A stretch of 64,000 bases of DNA from the NCBI GenBank assembly GCA_002900995.3, contig CM035306.1, positions 2,666,001 through 2,730,000 on the forward strand. The letters run 5' to 3'. Shown piece after piece: positions 62,934 to 64,000 of the stretch. Under the pieces are notes generated by a model. It was given only the letters and a program-made list of their open reading frames with translations, made no database searches and was not told the origin of the DNA. The position numbers and the translations under genes were made by a program. Positions within the stretch are counted from its first letter, which is position 1; each line of letters starts with the position of its first letter. This stretch comes from Ganoderma boninense (lineage: Eukaryota; Basidiomycota; Agaricomycetes; Polyporales; Polyporaceae).

Positions 62934-64000
62934 GGTGCGAGGGGGGAGGGGACAGAGGGAGGAGAGGAAGGGGGAGGGATATGTGGAAGTCGGATGGCGA
63001 GAACAAGTGGGATTAATATGGAGTAGATGGAGTCAGCGAGACGATCGGGACGGGGAAACACGAGGCGGCGGCAACACGAGGCAGCACAGATTGCACGCCG
63101 AAGAAAAGACTCTGGCGGGGTCTGTACAGATTGTTCACGATTAGTATCGGCGATGGTGATAGATAGTCTGAGGCTGTAGCTTGACCGTACCCGCTCGCCC
63201 TCTACCCACAATCCCAGCGCGATTCGAGGGACGGGCGCGGCGTTGAGGTGGTTCAAGCGTCCCCTCAGCGCGCTTGCGGAGGAGACGGGGTGTCAAGCAG
63301 CTCGTCGTGCGCAGCGCTGCCATCGGGGATGCCACGTGCAATTCTACGCCGACGCCCATCGCGGGGAGCTTCTTTCCTCCATCCTGCTCTCGATGCGAAT
63401 TCCCCATCCAACTTCGATCCAGTTACCCGCACAGATGAGAAGCCCTCACCGAATCGATCGCTACAAACGCCCGGCCCAATTCTGGACACTCTACTCAACG
63501 CCTGTCAGAGTCCAGCTTTCGGGGGAGCATCCGTCGCCTGTCCGCAAGTCCGCCGGTCTCTCAACCATCTTGCTCTCATAAGCAGAGCTACCACCAAGGT
63601 CCACAGTTGGTTTCTGCACGTGTGGTGTATCGCCGCTGAGAGGACCCGGATTTTAATACGGTTAGGGCCTACGGCCCCATTTTCCCACTTTGACGTCCTT
63701 CTTTCTTCCAACTTACTAACCCGTTGCCGCGCAGAGGGATACTGTAAACTACTTGGATCCGTCGAGTCTTTTTGCTTCGTAGCGTGGCCTGGATCTCGCG
63801 GCCGGACTCTCAAGCGTTTAATGGGCACGAGAACCATGAAAACGCTCCTGCCAGCGAGCATTGGCCCACCTCAGACTGATGAAGCATATTCTGTCGTACT
63901 GACAGCAACGCGAGGGAGCCTCATACAGCTGCTCACTAACGAGGACAGCCTGCATTGGGGCAATGAGCATATAAGGGATCCCGAGCATCTCAAAGCTCAT
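62934..64000. other. promoter of the preceding gene, then unassigned sequence to the window edge
   Basis: The first few hundred bases serve the minus-strand gene starting at 62933. A 60-codon open frame without a stop runs into the window edge on the minus strand (63818-64000), with a hydrophobic start, and could be part of a gene continuing outside, but nothing supports this beyond openness. Confidence 0.35.

Overview
The window is nuclear DNA of a filamentous basidiomycete, most likely an agaricomycete. The genes are GC-rich and densely interrupted by introns of about 50-65 nt. The peptide synthetase has the single-adenylation-domain architecture known from basidiomycete siderophore synthetases, and the housekeeping genes are fungal. 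I rebuilt exon models by hand from splice sites and frame; each coding sum is divisible by three, and the joined proteins match known families across most junctions.

Layout. (1) 1-4.77 kb: gene-poor, with one small unrecognised gene (688-1215, minus). (2) 4.77-15.76 kb: a divergent iron-siderophore pair. An L-ornithine N5-monooxygenase (minus) and a 2,462-residue A-T-C-T-C-T-C peptide synthetase (plus) share a 961-bp promoter with GATA-factor sites and a repeated 12-mer. Together they should hydroxylate ornithine and assemble a trimeric hydroxamate siderophore of the basidioferrin type; the N5-acyltransferase is not in this window. (3) 15.8-21.9 kb: a RibD-like deaminase and transcription elongation factor SPT6. 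(4) 22.08-24.45 kb: a TIR element with TA target site, split by a young, gag-only LTR retrotransposon with matching LTRs and an intact 5-bp target duplication. (5) 24.5-51.1 kb: a dense housekeeping block with a JMJD4-like oxygenase, a small membrane protein, an M19 dipeptidase, a proline-rich membrane protein, SPT8, SRP54, PAB1, a SCAMP, a secreted RlpA/expansin-like protein, COQ11, mitochondrial adenylate kinase, the alpha-N-methyltransferase TAE1 and the fork-protection subunit CSM3/SWI3. (6) 51.1-55.7 kb: gene-poor, containing a second copy of the small unknown gene (51838-52433, minus). (7) 55.7-64 kb: aprataxin, a Gfo/Idh/MocA oxidoreductase and two unrecognised genes.

The most novel observations are the pair of small genes about 50 kb apart with a shared arginine/proline motif and the same first intron position, the gag-only LTR element nested in a TIR element, and several very small coding exons (4-19 nt), one of which supplies the metal-binding HxD motif of the dipeptidase.
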